A DNA stretch of 64,000 nucleotides, from assembly GCA_010015805.1 (NCBI GenBank), contig ML978124.1:1054001-1118000 (forward strand). Direction: 5' to 3'. Under the pieces are notes generated by a model, which saw nothing but the letters and a program-made list of their open reading frames with translations, was not told the DNA's origin and searched no databases. A program made the translations under genes and the position numbers. The stretch is from Rhizodiscina lignyota. Lineage: Eukaryota > Ascomycota > Dothideomycetes > Aulographales > Rhizodiscinaceae. How positions within the stretch are numbered: the stretch's first letter is position 1; each line of letters begins with the position of its first letter. This document shows positions 1 to 11,280 of this stretch, in pieces.

Positions 1-937
1 GCAACGGTAGGAGACTGAAGAGGAGACTGCATAGGGGTTTCGGCTGGGCGAGCTTCGTCAATCATTGGCGGAAGCAGGGGCGTGGAGGCCAGGGCCTCGC
101 GGTTGATTGGCTCCTCATCTTTGGTCGCGACTGGAATCTCCATTGGTGCAGATCGAACGTCGGGAACGAGCTCGATGGGACTTGGTTCAAACGGATCTAC
201 GAGAGCGTCTGATCGATCGAGTACAGGTACTGCAGTGCTACTCAGGGAAGATGACCTACTTGACGCAGCGCGCGATGGGGTGGAGTAGCCAGTCCCAAGG
301 GAGAGGTTTGGCTTCCGCTGCTTCCAGCGCCTTGAGAAAGACGGGAAGCGGTTTGACAACCTTTGCGTAATGTGATCCATGGGTGAGTCGTCGGGCTTGT
401 GTTTGGTGGAGGATGAACGAGAGGTCATGCCGCTGCTGAGGTTTTCGAAGAGGCTATCTGAAAAATCGAAGGCTGGGCTCTTAGGCGGCGAGGTTGTGCG
501 TTGCTCGTGTGAAGAAGTGTGCGAACACGGTTGAGAGTCGCCTAGAGCAATTAGCGCTTGCATTCACTGCCAAACACGGGGAGTGAATGATTACAGAGGC
601 ATTGCCAGAGATGGCTATCGTTTTCGACTATGATGCAATCGTCTTCGGGCTCTGGAGGTTCTTCTGCAAGCTTGGAGAGGCGCGCAGCAGAGCTTGTGAG
701 CTCGACGTACTCGCCATTCGGAGGACTTGACGCGACAGAAGAGTTCGAGCTGGGGTATCTGGCATGCCCTCGCAGCGACCAGGTGGGAGTTGGAGGCTCG
801 GACTGCACCGATTCGAGTGAATGGACGGAGGCATTGGGCTTTGCAGACTGCACTTCACTCCGATCACGAAGCGCAGTCTTGGACCTCCGACTCGAAAGAT
901 GCGGGAGAGTCATTGCCAATTGTCGTCGGTCAGGCAT
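1..937 (-). CDS. Unrecognised Ser/Pro-rich protein, 3' end beyond the window
   Basis: Starts at the ATG at 937 (MPDRRQLAMTLPHLSS). Exon 1 is 937-595, a 53-nt intron is 594-542 (GTAATC...CTCTAG with a CTAAT branch site), and exon 2 runs open from 541 off the left edge. The spliced frame stays open for about 290 residues. Composition is dominated by Ser, Pro, Arg and acidic patches, as in a disordered regulatory protein. Across the splice junction lies a compact Cys/His cluster (WQCLC then DSQPCSHT), followed by a basic stretch (SFSRRWKQRKP) and a Ser-rich tract. I see no catalytic domain in the visible part; any domain must lie in the missing C-terminus. I have the impression of similar N-termini in uncharacterised Pezizomycotina signalling-type proteins but cannot name the family. 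The gene is preceded by an unusually long gene-free region (938-3956). Confidence 0.72.
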
Positions 938-3900
938 GATGGTCCTGGAAAAGTGGGTGAATTTTCCGTCGGGACTAGCAAGCTCCCATCGCCAGCTTAA
1001 GTAGCGTGCAAAACGTGGAGAGGACGGAGAAATAGCTCCAGGCGCAAGATGTCTCTATCCAATGTCGAGTGTTCCGGACCTGGACAGAGTGGCAGAGGCG
1101 GGAGGCACTGGAGGGTGCCACGATTTCGTCGCTGTCCAGGAGCGCGGGCTGCTCAATGGTTGGCGTGGTGTGTTGATGCCCTGCGGAGTGAGGTGGGTGA
1201 GGTGTCGCGAGCGTGGGTGGGCCAGCGGCCAGTGAGAGGCGCGGGAGGTGAGCGATTCGGGTAGGGCACACGTGAAATGGGCAGAGTGGTACCGGCTGGA
1301 GTGACGGGTCGCGGGGCGTGGGCGTATTATGATGAGACCATGTGGCAGCGAAGCGAAGGTGGAGTGAGACGGAGGGAGCGAAGAAGAAAAGGGAATTGAG
1401 AGAGTGAAGCGGCTGGTGAAGAAGTTGGGGCAGGCGAAAGTCTTTTTCTTGTGGCCGAAGAGTCGTGCCTTCGCCGAAAGTGGGCCTCCGGTCGACGCCT
1501 CCACAGCGTTGCGACTGTCGATGCTCAGTGCTGCTCCGAACGCCGCTTGACCTCGACCCCCGAGCGTGCAGGGGAGGTGGGCAGGGCAGGCGGGCAGGGA
1601 AGGCCTGAGCAGCATTCATCCACTTCATCCAGCTCACTTGCAGATGGTAAGTCACTACAACAATGATGATTGCATGCGTGATGCGCCTCTCAACGGCCCG
1701 CGTGCGCTTGCCTGAGGCCTCGCAGCGCCATTGCCCTCGCCTTCGTGCCACTCGCGCCGGGAGGCTGAGGCCTGCTCGCGCCCACCTGTGGCTTCTGATT
1801 CACGCTTGCCGCTTCACCCACTGCCCGCAAGAACAAAGCAGCACCAATTATCGCTCGCGACCCAATGCGGACGCTGCGACGCTGCTGGAGGGGGAGGGCC
1901 AGGTCTCGCGTGCATTGCACACCCTCCGCGTCCAGTGTCAGTCGCCATCACAAGCTGCCTGCGCAACTAAGCTCGGTCACTGAGAGCGCGCGCTTTCGAG
2001 AGACCAGGCCCGTCCTGTCACGGGATGCCGTTGCCAGACAGCACCGCACAGCAGCGGCACGCTGAGAGCCTAGGGAGAGGTCGGCATGCGAGGGAGAGAA
2101 AAGCAGGCGCATTGGATTTGCCAATGCTGATGACCCCCAGCCCTCGCACTTGCTCTGCTCTTCGCACCCCCATCCTTACAGCACGCTGTGCTAGGGACGA
2201 GCCTGCGCTATCCAGACCACAGACTCCCGTCTCCCGCTCTGCTTTCCACGCTGGCCTCCAGGGTCTGCGCCATTCGCCCTGCTCCGTCCGGTGCTGCCGG
2301 AGAGAGATAGTAGGGGCAGTTGCTATGAAGCCTTCCTCTCCCAGTGAGGCCCGCTGACAATTGTCCGTAGAAGCAGAGACCGGTTTGAGTTTGACAGCGC
2401 ACCTCACGTCCGGACTCACGATGACTTGCATGAGCATCAGAGAATTGGCGAGAGACCGAACAGGAAAAGGCCAGTGAGTTTCGCGATCCAAACAAACAGC
2501 ACCCGCGACGCCTTCCGGGCAAAGGCAGGGCGATCGCCGTTGTATCTTCATCTTCCATTGGCGTCCCGTGCGTCTTCTAGTGTCGCTGCCCTTGCACGCG
2601 GCGGCAGCCAGCCATGCGGCCGCGGTTGAAGCAGAGCCTATCCCCCCCACCAGCGCGACGAAATGCATCCAAACAAAGCACGATCGCAAACGCGGCTTGA
2701 CGTCAAGCAATAAAGTCAACAGTGCAGGCCGATAAACCGGGAAGAATGGTATAGGTTGCAATGCGATCGGATGCCACTCCACTCACCACCCGACAGCTGT
2801 CTCCCACCCTCCAACTCAGAAGTGCAGCATGCAGGAACGCGGCGCGCAGCTGCTGGTGCGTTTGCAAACTGGACGGGCTGTTCAAAATGCGCTCCAATCA
2901 TGTCGCGAGCAACTATCGCAATATCCCCCATCCATAAACGTGACTTCAGCACTCACCCTTCGCGGAGGACACAGCTGTTATTCCCCTTGAAGCCATTGCA
3001 GTACAGCTGTGCATACCACGTGTATACCAGTAGCAGGCAGTGAGCCCGGGGAACAGACAAAAACGGAATTTGCCATCCTACGAGAAGATGACAAAATTCT
3101 GCATCCCGTGTCTGGCCATGCGGCGAGAAGAAGAAATGGAGAATTCTCCGCCAAATTGGAAAAGCGGAGTGGTGGGAACGGCATGTGGGTATTTTGCAAT
3201 TCCTCGGTCGTCTCTGGCCAGTGAGAGGCGCGGTGCTTGAACGGGAGCCTCGTGCCTTTGACAGGCGGGCCCAACGCTTGCAGATTTTTCGATGGGTGTC
3301 CCCGGCTCTTTCAACAGCGCCCACAACCCGGTCGACAAGATGCTGAGATCGAGCAGCGGCATCCCGGCAGGACGCTTTCGTAAACTCCTCTCGGCAGAGG
3401 CGATTGCGAACGAAGGCCGCCGATGTGCCGAGAGCTGCTATGGCGCTGCGGAGGGCTCAGCACTGTCGCTTGTCGAGCTGCCGGATCCGCAAGCCCTTCT
3501 TTCCACGCGGTGATCGGCGCGGTACCTGAGCTAGCTCCCATAGCGAGCCATTCACAAGGGGAGAAAGTGTTGGGGTGCGGCATCGTCGTAGAGATGGATA
3601 CCCTGCGCTGACGGGCTTTTGACAGGAGCCTAGTCCTAGGGCATGAGAGCTAGAGGAACGGCAGAGCAATAGTAGCAGCAATAAGACCTTTTAGCGTCGT
3701 TGAAGATTTGTTCGAAAACTGTGGAACGCTACTATCCTAGCCATTGATGAGAAATCGAGTGTGGCCGTCCTGAAAATGAGTTTCGAGAAGCGACATAATT
3801 TCCCGAGGTCTATAGTCTACGAGAGCATTTCGCTGCATCCAAAAAGGAGAATCCTAGCACGATGGATGGGGTTTGGGAGTAGCTAAAGAATGACCGCAGA

Positions 3901-3956
3901 CGCCATGATTCGTTGCTTCTGTCGTGATGATGGTAGGACCTTTATCCCCGCAACGA
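938..3956. other. 3.0 kb GC-rich region without a recognisable gene
   Basis: Many overlapping short ORFs occur on both strands, none with a recognisable domain, consistent codon pattern or intron structure; the longest (975-1751 minus) reads as low-complexity His/Pro/Ser-rich translation typical of GC-rich noncoding DNA. The region lies 5' of the gene at 1-937 and 3' of PNKP, so it probably holds a long promoter and leader of the former. No tRNA or repeat array was seen. Confidence 0.55.
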
Positions 3957-6217
3957 TCACAGCCAGAACCTTCTCCATACTTCCTTCTGCTCCTCGCTGC
4001 CCTCGAACTGTCATAGCATCAGCCCATGTCTTCGAGGATTCTCTGAGAGTCGGAAGCTGTGAAGGAACCACAGTGCGTAAAGGCAATTTCGGGGTCATCC
4101 CCGCGTTACTTACTTTGAAGTCCACTTTGGTTATGTCCTGAAAGCCTTCTTCTAGCGAAGGGTCCCGAAATCGAGAGGTGAAGCTGTTGAACGCCATTCT
4201 CGGCAACATGGCCCGGTTTTCAGGGTTTGTCTGCAAAGAATTCTGTCAGGCACTGGAATTCACCGAGTCATGTTTTAGTGCTGCGAATAGGAAGTCATCC
4301 ACAAACTGGATGACCGGCAGCTGCGGAGAAATGCTCCTTTGCAGTCAAGCCTTGCGCAAGAGCATCATATGCTTCAGTGGAGAAGGTACAGAGTGAGGAA
4401 ACTGTCCAAGTGGGCTTACCTTGAGATCGTTCAAGGCACGAACGGCATCATTGTGCTCTCCAAGTTTTGCGCCGGCCGTGAAGAGCACGCAACGGATCGG
4501 GACATTTAATTTCTTCGCCACATTCACCCAGGCCTTCCTCGTGTGCTCGTCCGGATTCGTATTATCTGCAGTGTGGGTCTCGTCAGTGCCTGAGTACACG
4601 GCTCTCCACGCATTCATGGTACATGTCCGAGCACGTGAAGTCGTTCGGAATCTGCACCTACCAACAACGACAGATGAGCCTTCCTTGAGGAATGCTTCAG
4701 CTACCTTCAGGCACCTTTCGCGCTATACCCAACATTAGCATCCGGGAAAGGGGAAGTCGCCGCCACAGGGCTGTTAGTGGGGCGAGCCCTGGGCTGCGCA
4801 TATGCAGGTGATATTTACCGTCTTCAAGTTGTCCTGATTTACCCGCTCGTACCCCAGAGGCTTCAGATGATTCCAGTAGAAGGTTGACTTCCCTGCGCCA
4901 GGGCTGCCGCACAGCAGCACGAGGTCTAACTCGTTGGCCTTGCTGAAGACAAGGGGTGCTACATGCCTCATCAGCTTGCTGAACCGTTCAATAGGAGAAT
5001 AAATGATAATCTCCGAACGTACTTGAATCGGTAGATGCTGCCTGATCTGCCCCTAGGTATGTCGACGGATCGAACTCCCGCATGAAGGGCTGCGCCTCGG
5101 TACCAAGGAAGAATTCTTCTGGAGTCATGTAGGGTATGCCAATATTGAATGCAAAGTCCCTGCGAAGTTCATGAGCTCTGGAGACAGAACATTCGATATG
5201 CGACCGAGAATTACCTATCCGAGCAAGAGAAGTCTTTTCTTTTGCCTTGCGAACCTTCAGCCCTGCCGCCTGCATCCCCAACAAAGATGCAGTGTTCGAG
5301 GACGAGGTCGGACGATGGGTCAAGCTCGTGCTCCTGCAGGAACTCATTCCACATGCCTGTCCGAGGCTTGCGGTACATGTCCTTAGCCGTCGCGGCATAG
5401 ATGCTGATTGGAATATTCAAATCCTCAAACACCGCCGCGGTCTTGGTCTTGAAGTCTGCGAACCGCTTCTTATCGACGTTCGTAGTCTTCTTGTCGCTCT
5501 TGAGGCTGATACCGGATTGGTTACTGAAGATGACTACGTAGTAGCTTTGGAGGAGCATTAGCATTAGCCTCACGATAGCGAGAGCGAGATATGAACAGTT
5601 CGCTACGCCTTACCCGTCCTCATACAGCGAGCGAAGCTTCTTCGGCACAATGCCGTCCCACCACTTCCAATCCTGTGCGTCTTTTCCAAATACGTTTCCC
5701 GACGAAGTGGAAATAAGCGTTGAATCCTGGGCATTGCGTCAGCTCAGCTACATGAAATGGGCCACCTGCCACAGCTGGAGACCAACAAAATCGAAACCGG
5801 CAATCTTTCTCCTCTTGTCTTCCCGCGTTTCCGATACCTCAGGAGGCTTGAATGTCCCTACGACCAAGCTATCGTTGGCGATCCGCCAGGTGACCTTCTC
5901 GGGGACCTTCTCCTTCTTCGACGCCGGAGTGAAGAAATTTGCAACTGCCTTTTCTGTAGAATGTCAATATCGGCATGAGTGGAGCCAGCATGATTGCTCT
6001 TACGCGTCACTGTAGATTGCTTTCCTCTCTTTAACGGTGGCGGCGAGACTGTACCATCATCGGTGCTGCCACGCTTCATGTTCGGAGCCATAGGTAAGCT
6101 TCTGAAACGGAGAGCACCTGGACTTCGCAGAATATAGAGAGGGATTCGGGAAGGAGAATTGGAGGAAGAAGGCAGCAAATGAAGTGAGTGGGAGAGGCGG
6201 AGTAGAGTGGCAGTCAT
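3957..6217 (-). CDS. Bifunctional polynucleotide 3'-phosphatase/5'-kinase (PNKP family)
   Basis: DNA end-repair enzyme: removes 3'-phosphates and phosphorylates 5'-hydroxyls so that breaks can be ligated. Ten exons fit in phase: 6217-6004, 5953-5787, 5726-5614, 5544-5215, 5159-5023, 4958-4819, 4722-4662, 4565-4420, 4230-4114, 4007-3957 (491 aa). The N-terminal half is a HAD phosphatase with the nucleophile motif FDFDSTL formed across an intron, then FSNQSG and FVGDAGGRAEG. The C-terminal half is a P-loop kinase (CGSPGAGKST, then VNQDNLKT and DNTNPDEHTRKAW) ending EEQKEVWRRFWL. No FHA domain is present, as is usual in fungi. Two starts are possible: ATG 6217 adds 42 residues rich in Arg, Leu and Ser without acidic residues, resembling a mitochondrial leader; ATG 6091 (MAPNMKRG) gives a 449-aa form with a Lys/Arg-rich, nuclear-type N-terminus. 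Confidence 0.93.
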
Positions 6218-7089
6218 ATCATGTTGAAAGTTGAGGTTGAATCTACCTATAGGCTGCCGAAGCGGAATGAGCGTGTTGCGCGAAGCGAAATTTCGCCACG
6301 TTCACGCGTGCTCACGTGCTCAATTTTAACACTTTTCAGTCTACATGTCGGAGGAGAATGTCTTTCGATAAGTAATTACGTTTGTAAAAAAATAGTTGGC
6401 TCTATTTTTGAGTGTAATTCAAGTTCCTGGGGTTGAGTGCTTATATACACAGTTCATTCTCGATGGTGACAGAATAGCGGACCATTATATTGAAAGAGTG
6501 CAGTACGAACAAGATCGGCTCTTCAGCTGAGGCAAGAGCATCGCCAGGGGCTTATGAGGATATGCTTAGCCCAGCGTTAGAGAAAATCACATCACTCCCT
6601 GAAACGACCATGTTCTTTAACAGCGTGACGTTTCGTAGCTATGGCTCATCTTGTGGTCGGGAAGTGGAGGGACGGAGGTTTGCATGTCCATTAAGATATA
6701 GAAGCAGTTTATGAGCTGCTCCAGTTGAGCACCCGGCTTCTTCGCTGACTAGATAGCTGCTAGATGATATTGCATTGTGCCTCCTGGCCGACAAATGGCG
6801 TGGTCGTCGCCCTCGAGTTTCAGTGTCTAGACATTTTGAACAATTATCGACCATTCAATGCAGATATACCTCCATTCGCTCCCCTAAACTATTCTTTCAG
6901 CCATTTGAACCCGTGTCATCCAAGATTCTAGAGACTCTGCAGAACTATGTATTGGCGAATTCTCATTTCTCTTCTCCCTTATGAGTTCACCTGACTTTAA
7001 CAGAAGGCTAAGGAGGCGTGGCTATCCAACCCGAATCCTAGGTCTCTTGTCGGCTAAGTTATGCTCATCACATCCAAGACTGTCAACTT
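6218..7089. other. Intergenic region between PNKP and MED18 genes
   Basis: This stretch holds the 5' flank of PNKP (minus strand) and the 3' flank of MED18 (minus strand). Short ORFs here show no domain or coding pattern. It is slightly AT-richer than its surroundings, and no repeats or RNA genes were seen. Confidence 0.5.
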
Positions 7090-7917
7090 TCATTTGACTC
7101 GTGTGTCTAGTGAGAGTCTCTCTGGGACCTTAAGAGTCACGACGCCCTTCATGCGAGCTTGGAGGTCTCTCAGTTCGTTCGTTCCTTGAGTTTCGATTTC
7201 CGGTTTCAGCTCTGAGCCCAGAAGAATCGATGCCTCTAGCAGATACGCACCACTCTCATCTAGGGGCTGCAAGGAGTCGAGTGGCGGCAAAGCCTCTCGT
7301 GGAGATGAGAGGACTGATTCGGTCGGGTGAAATTGCAGCGGGCGGTACATGTTCAGTACGATATTGCCAGTAACGAATTGATAGCCTTCGGTCATGAATT
7401 CAGTGATAAATCTAGTCTACTTTAGCGATGTTCCATACAGTAAAGAAGAATTGACTCACGTGTTCCCCTGAGTTACCATAAACTCATGAGCGTCACCGTC
7501 CACGATCTTGCTCTTTGTCGTTTGACGAAGAATAACGGCGCGTTTGCCTGGTTGTGGCACATCTTGGAATTGCATAGCCCAAGACTGTTTCTTCATCACA
7601 TTCGTCGTTCCGTTCGTCTCGCTTCCATTAGGGATTTTGTCGCCAAGATCGCTCTCCTCCAGGGATTGGATGGCCTGAACGTAGAACAATTCCGTGCTCT
7701 GCACCGGCCTGTCTCTATTGGGTCTCTGCTGCTGCTGGATGGTTTGGCTTCCTCCAACTTGAACACCCCGTTGCTGAGTTGGTGCCTGAGATGGTTTGTA
7801 CACGGCGTGGCGCTCGATCACCCGTTGAGGCTGCATGGCGCAAAGGCCAGCAAGTATCTTCAACACCTGCTCATGACGTCCCCATGGCACTTGGCCGAAA
7901 AGTAGCACCTCATGCAT
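7090..7917 (-). CDS. MED18: Mediator complex subunit 18 (Srb5-like)
   Basis: Head-module subunit of the Mediator coactivator that links activators to RNA polymerase II in the nucleus. Two exons, 7917-7460 and 7411-7090, flank a 48-nt intron (GTGAGT...ACTAG) and give 259 aa. The N-terminus MHEVLLFGQVPWGRHEQVLK and the following LCAMQPQRVIERHAVYKP match the conserved opening of fungal Med18; the C-terminus ends with the typical RLSLDTRVK. The frame is open upstream to 8046, but the ATG at 7917 gives the family's usual start. A Gln-rich insert (QTIQQQQRP) lies near residue 80. The gene is divergent from KGD4 and shares a 531-bp upstream region with it. Confidence 0.9.
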
Positions 7918-8448
7918 GATGATCCTTGACAGATTCAATCGGAAAATAATAAGACGCAGGGTCTGTAGGGAAATGGTCTGACGCTGATTGGAACTTGTAG
8001 AAAAGTATCGTGGCCATTCGGGGCTCTTCTGAGACTTTGCCCCCACTATGCTTCACCGCCGGGGGTGAATTGGGCTCTTTACTGCGTCATCTTCGATTAG
8101 TGCGAAATATTGGTGTTCATCTCAGGATAGTGTGTTGTGATCACGTTGGAAGTGTTGTTCCTGGCAGAAGGTACGCCGCGGCCCGCCGGGGAGCTCCGAC
8201 CTCAATCACGTCGATGTCACCCGATATGTCAAGCTTTCCATTCTCACGCCTTTAAACCCCAATTGCGCCCGCTTTCCCCCTCTGACAGCTTCTAGTCCTT
8301 CTAGTCCTTTGTACACGTCCCTCACCTAAAGCTGCCAATCCGAATTAGCAATTTAACCCTTGTTGTACAAAGGCAGAGCTCGGTCACAGTACTAGCCTAG
8401 TCCGACCTCAAGTCCGATCCCACGTAACTATTTCCTTGACTACACAAG
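7918..8448. promoter_or_regulatory. Shared divergent promoter region of MED18 and KGD4
   Basis: 531 bp separate the two start codons, which point away from each other. No ORF in it looks coding. A tandem 9-bp repeat (TTCTAGTCC twice, 8290-8307) lies on the KGD4 side. No clear TATA box was seen. Confidence 0.5.
8290..8307. repeat. Tandem 9-bp repeat, two copies
   Basis: TTCTAGTCC is repeated exactly at 8290-8298 and 8299-8307, about 140 bp upstream of the KGD4 start. It may be a paired protein-binding site or chance. Confidence 0.6.
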
Positions 8449-8925
8449 ATGAGGGCAACTCTGCGTCTCCTTCAGCACCGGCAGCCTATGATTAAGTTCG
8501 TTGGCAAGCATACGCCTCCAGCAAGTTCGTCTATCCTCTCCATCTCCCGTGTCTCCATATCCTCTCAATGCGCAGAAACTTGAGCCACCACCTCACCTCT
8601 CCTCCAAGACAAAGCTGCAAAACTAACTCATGCTTCCCCAGAACTCGATCACACGCCCGTAGCGCACCCAGCTAGCCCTACACATACTCTCCCGAACAGC
8701 TTCGCGCAGTACAGGCAGAAGGCACAGCAGCACGGCCCATTAAACGGCGGCAGCAAACTCGGCCTGGGCGCAATTGGCAGCCATTCAGGCCATTCACTCG
8801 GCTCTGTTGAGCCCAAGAAGGGCGAGTACTTCGACCGCGACGAGCTCCCAAGGAGGTTCCGCCGGACTCCTTGGACGACGGCGGAGATTGAGGCGGTGGA
8901 GAGCGGCGGAGCGAGCATGTTTTAA
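8449..8925 (+). CDS. KGD4: Kgd4/Ymr-31: subunit of mitochondrial 2-oxoglutarate dehydrogenase (formerly 37S ribosomal protein)
   Basis: Small mitochondrial protein that helps anchor the E3 subunit in the 2-oxoglutarate dehydrogenase complex; older annotations call it ribosomal protein YMR-31. Two exons, 8449-8524 and 8642-8925, with a 117-nt intron ending CCCCAG, give 119 aa. Family hallmarks are the basic N-terminus MRATLRLLQHRQPMIKFVGK, the HTPVAHPASPTHTLPNSF segment, and the C-terminus VEPKKGEYFDRDELPRRF followed by TPWTTAEIEAVESGGASMF. The Arg-rich, acid-free first 25 residues suit a mitochondrial presequence. It is divergent from MED18. Confidence 0.9.
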
Positions 8926-9280
8926 GAGAATGACTGAAAGAGAATGAACTGAGCGCCGCGGACTATCACGGTCTATGACGTGCGCTTTGTGAAGGATAAC
9001 CCCTCCTGGGAAAGTTGGAGGCGATGGATTGTATATATGTTAGGATGATATCGTTCTACTCCTGTGGGCTCTACGCACGTTTCCTACGTCTAGCGGCATT
9101 GTAATGGGTTTGGTATTACCATGAGCGTTTAGGGCCTGTAGAACAGTTTGAGTAACGATCAAGACTGTAGACATAGCAAGTTTCACAGGGTTCTGATTCA
9201 CTAGTTGTGTCGCAATGCAAGACGCCATGTCCAATAAAGAACGCTCATACGCTGCAAGACTCGCTCGACCTTTTCGTTCT
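8926..9280. other. Convergent 3' spacer between KGD4 and GCD7
   Basis: 355 bp between the stop codons of two convergent genes. It should hold both 3' UTRs and poly(A) sites. No gene seen. Confidence 0.5.
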
Positions 9281-10828
9281 CTACAAATTGACATCTTCCA
9301 CATGATAGTGGTCAGCGACGATCCGGTAGAGATAGCTCGGCGCATGTCCCCCGAGATTTGTAATGTACAAATCCACCAAACCAGCCTCGACGTAGTCGTT
9401 TATCGGGTTGACAACTTCCATGCCATCGACTCCCTTACCATCTTCGTATGGCAGCACTCTCGAGGAATCTCCGTACTCTACGAGCTCCTCGGTATCGAAT
9501 GGATACAATGGGCTCAGCTTGTACACTCCGCTGAGCACCACGACAGGCGTTTGATGCGCTCGGGCTGCCTGAGCGATATTGCGCGCTCCAACGGATGCAA
9601 TGAGTCCTCCGTTCGCAAGCACGGTGTGTGTAGCGAGGATTACCTTGTTGACACGGGACATGATTGCGAATACAGCAGCGTCGGGGATGAGGATAACACT
9701 TATGCCAGCAGAGGTGAGAGGCTTGAAGCGCATGTCATCCACGCTCTCTTCTTCGTCATCTATGGCGCTGCCTGAGCTGGTGCCTGGTTTCTTCCGTCCG
9801 TTCATGACAGTAGAGTAAGTGTCTAGGTGATCGTTGGGATAACTCTCCACGTGCACAACGGTGAATTTCCGCTTCCTGGCTGCTGTGAGGAGGAACTTTT
9901 GCACGGTAGTGGAGGAACCGTGCACCAAGACAATCTCGTCTGCGTGGATGTGTTCGAGCGCATATCCCGCAATTTGCTCAGTGCACTGGTCGAGCTCGTC
10001 AAGTATCTCTCGAATACCTTCGATGACATCGGCCTTTATGTCTTTTGTGCCTGCTTTGTCATTCAAGGTCAATTCGCTCATCGCAAGGTTCGTATGTGTG
10101 AGTGGTTTCATAGACGGGGAAGAGTGGCCTGTAGGCGTGCTAGTGGGCGACGGAGCAGATGGATGAGAGAAGAGGCCAAAGAGAGACGTGACGATAGGAG
10201 CATTAGGCTGCGCGTAGGATGTGTGTGATCCAATTAATGGTGGTCGGTGTACGGAGCTGTCATCATGAGTGAAAGTAGATTCCCCAAGACTCTGAGCATG
10301 GTGCTCTCCAGGGCTTGTGGGTTGCGTCGCTCCGTGTTTCAGGGGACTGAAGGTTGAGATACTCGAAGTTAGACCGGGACGTTGATGCACATCATTGGAC
10401 GGTGGGCTCTGGCCAGCTTCGCTCATGGCGGGTGTGTCTCCCTCATTGTCATCTTCTACGACCTCACGAACTAGCCCTAGTACCCGCCGCACAATGTTGC
10501 CGACTGCCATCTCTCGAGGCTGTGCAGCTGTGAGGCGCTGGCCCACGTGCCGTATTCGTGCCATGAGCTTTGCGACATCTCTGCCTTTGAAGTCGGCGAC
10601 GACGCGGAGGAGAAGCTGGGTGGTTGCGAGCGCGCATGGTCTCGAATTGCGGATCTGTCGTCGTTTGAGAAGTCTGATGGGCAATTATTAGCAACAAGGC
10701 TTGAGCTGAGCTTTAGCTATACAAACTCACGAGATGAATTGCTCGATGGATGACTCAACTGGGCTAGTCTTCAGTGTGCGCAGAAATGAAGGTAGCCCAG
10801 GAGTTATGGACGCAGTGGAGGACGGCAT
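9281..10828 (-). CDS. GCD7: Translation initiation factor eIF2B subunit beta
   Basis: Regulatory subunit of the guanine-nucleotide exchange factor that recycles eIF2-GDP in the cytoplasm. Exons 10828-10731 and 10673-9281 (57-nt intron, GTGAGT...ATCAG) give 496 aa. The N-terminus (TPGLPSFLRTLKTSPVESS, then LLKRRQIRNSRPCALATTQ) and the QPREMAVGNIVRRVLGLVRE block are typical of Gcd7. The C-terminal Rossmann-like fold of the eIF2B alpha/beta/delta family follows (DEIVLVHGSSTTVQKFLL, AVFAIMSRVNKVILATHTV) and ends in NLGGHAPSYLYRIVADHY. A Ser/Pro/His-rich insert of roughly 100 residues between the halves looks disordered. The gene is divergent from NEM1. Confidence 0.93.
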
Positions 10829-11280
10829 TTTGAAGGAGCACACCAGCTCCTGCGGTGTTTGTTGTTATACCTGTCTTTGCTGATTTCGAGAAAGTTGTGG
10901 GGGTGATGGAAATGGAGTGGTGTTTCTGCATGTGCGACTCAGGCATCCAGGCCGAGCTCCGACACATCGGGAAACAACCGACGTAATGGCACCCTCACTC
11001 AGCTTCATCCAACCATCCCCCAAACAACGCAACTCGAGAACCTTTAAGACTGTGCTTCGCTGTCCCTATCGAGCTTCGCGCTCGGGCAGACCTCCATCGT
11101 TTCCTTACTACCCTTCTTCTCCGCCGCGGCAGCACCAGCGCCTTCCGCGTGCCCCGGAAGTCAGCAGACTGCGCTCGAAGCGGACACATTGCGCCTCCAC
11201 TTGAACTGACGCGAAAGTAACCCATCTTTCGTAATACCACCGGCTCGCGACCTTCACTCGTTCATGGCTTGCGCAGTACG
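10829..11280. promoter_or_regulatory. Shared divergent promoter region of GCD7 and NEM1
   Basis: 452 bp lie between the two divergent start codons. C/T-rich patches occur toward NEM1 (around 11100-11140). No coding ORF is supported. Confidence 0.45.

Noticed and set aside
975-1751. 258-codon minus-strand ORF
   Set aside because: Low-complexity His/Pro/Ser-rich translation, overlapped by equally long ORFs in other frames; no domain or splice logic.
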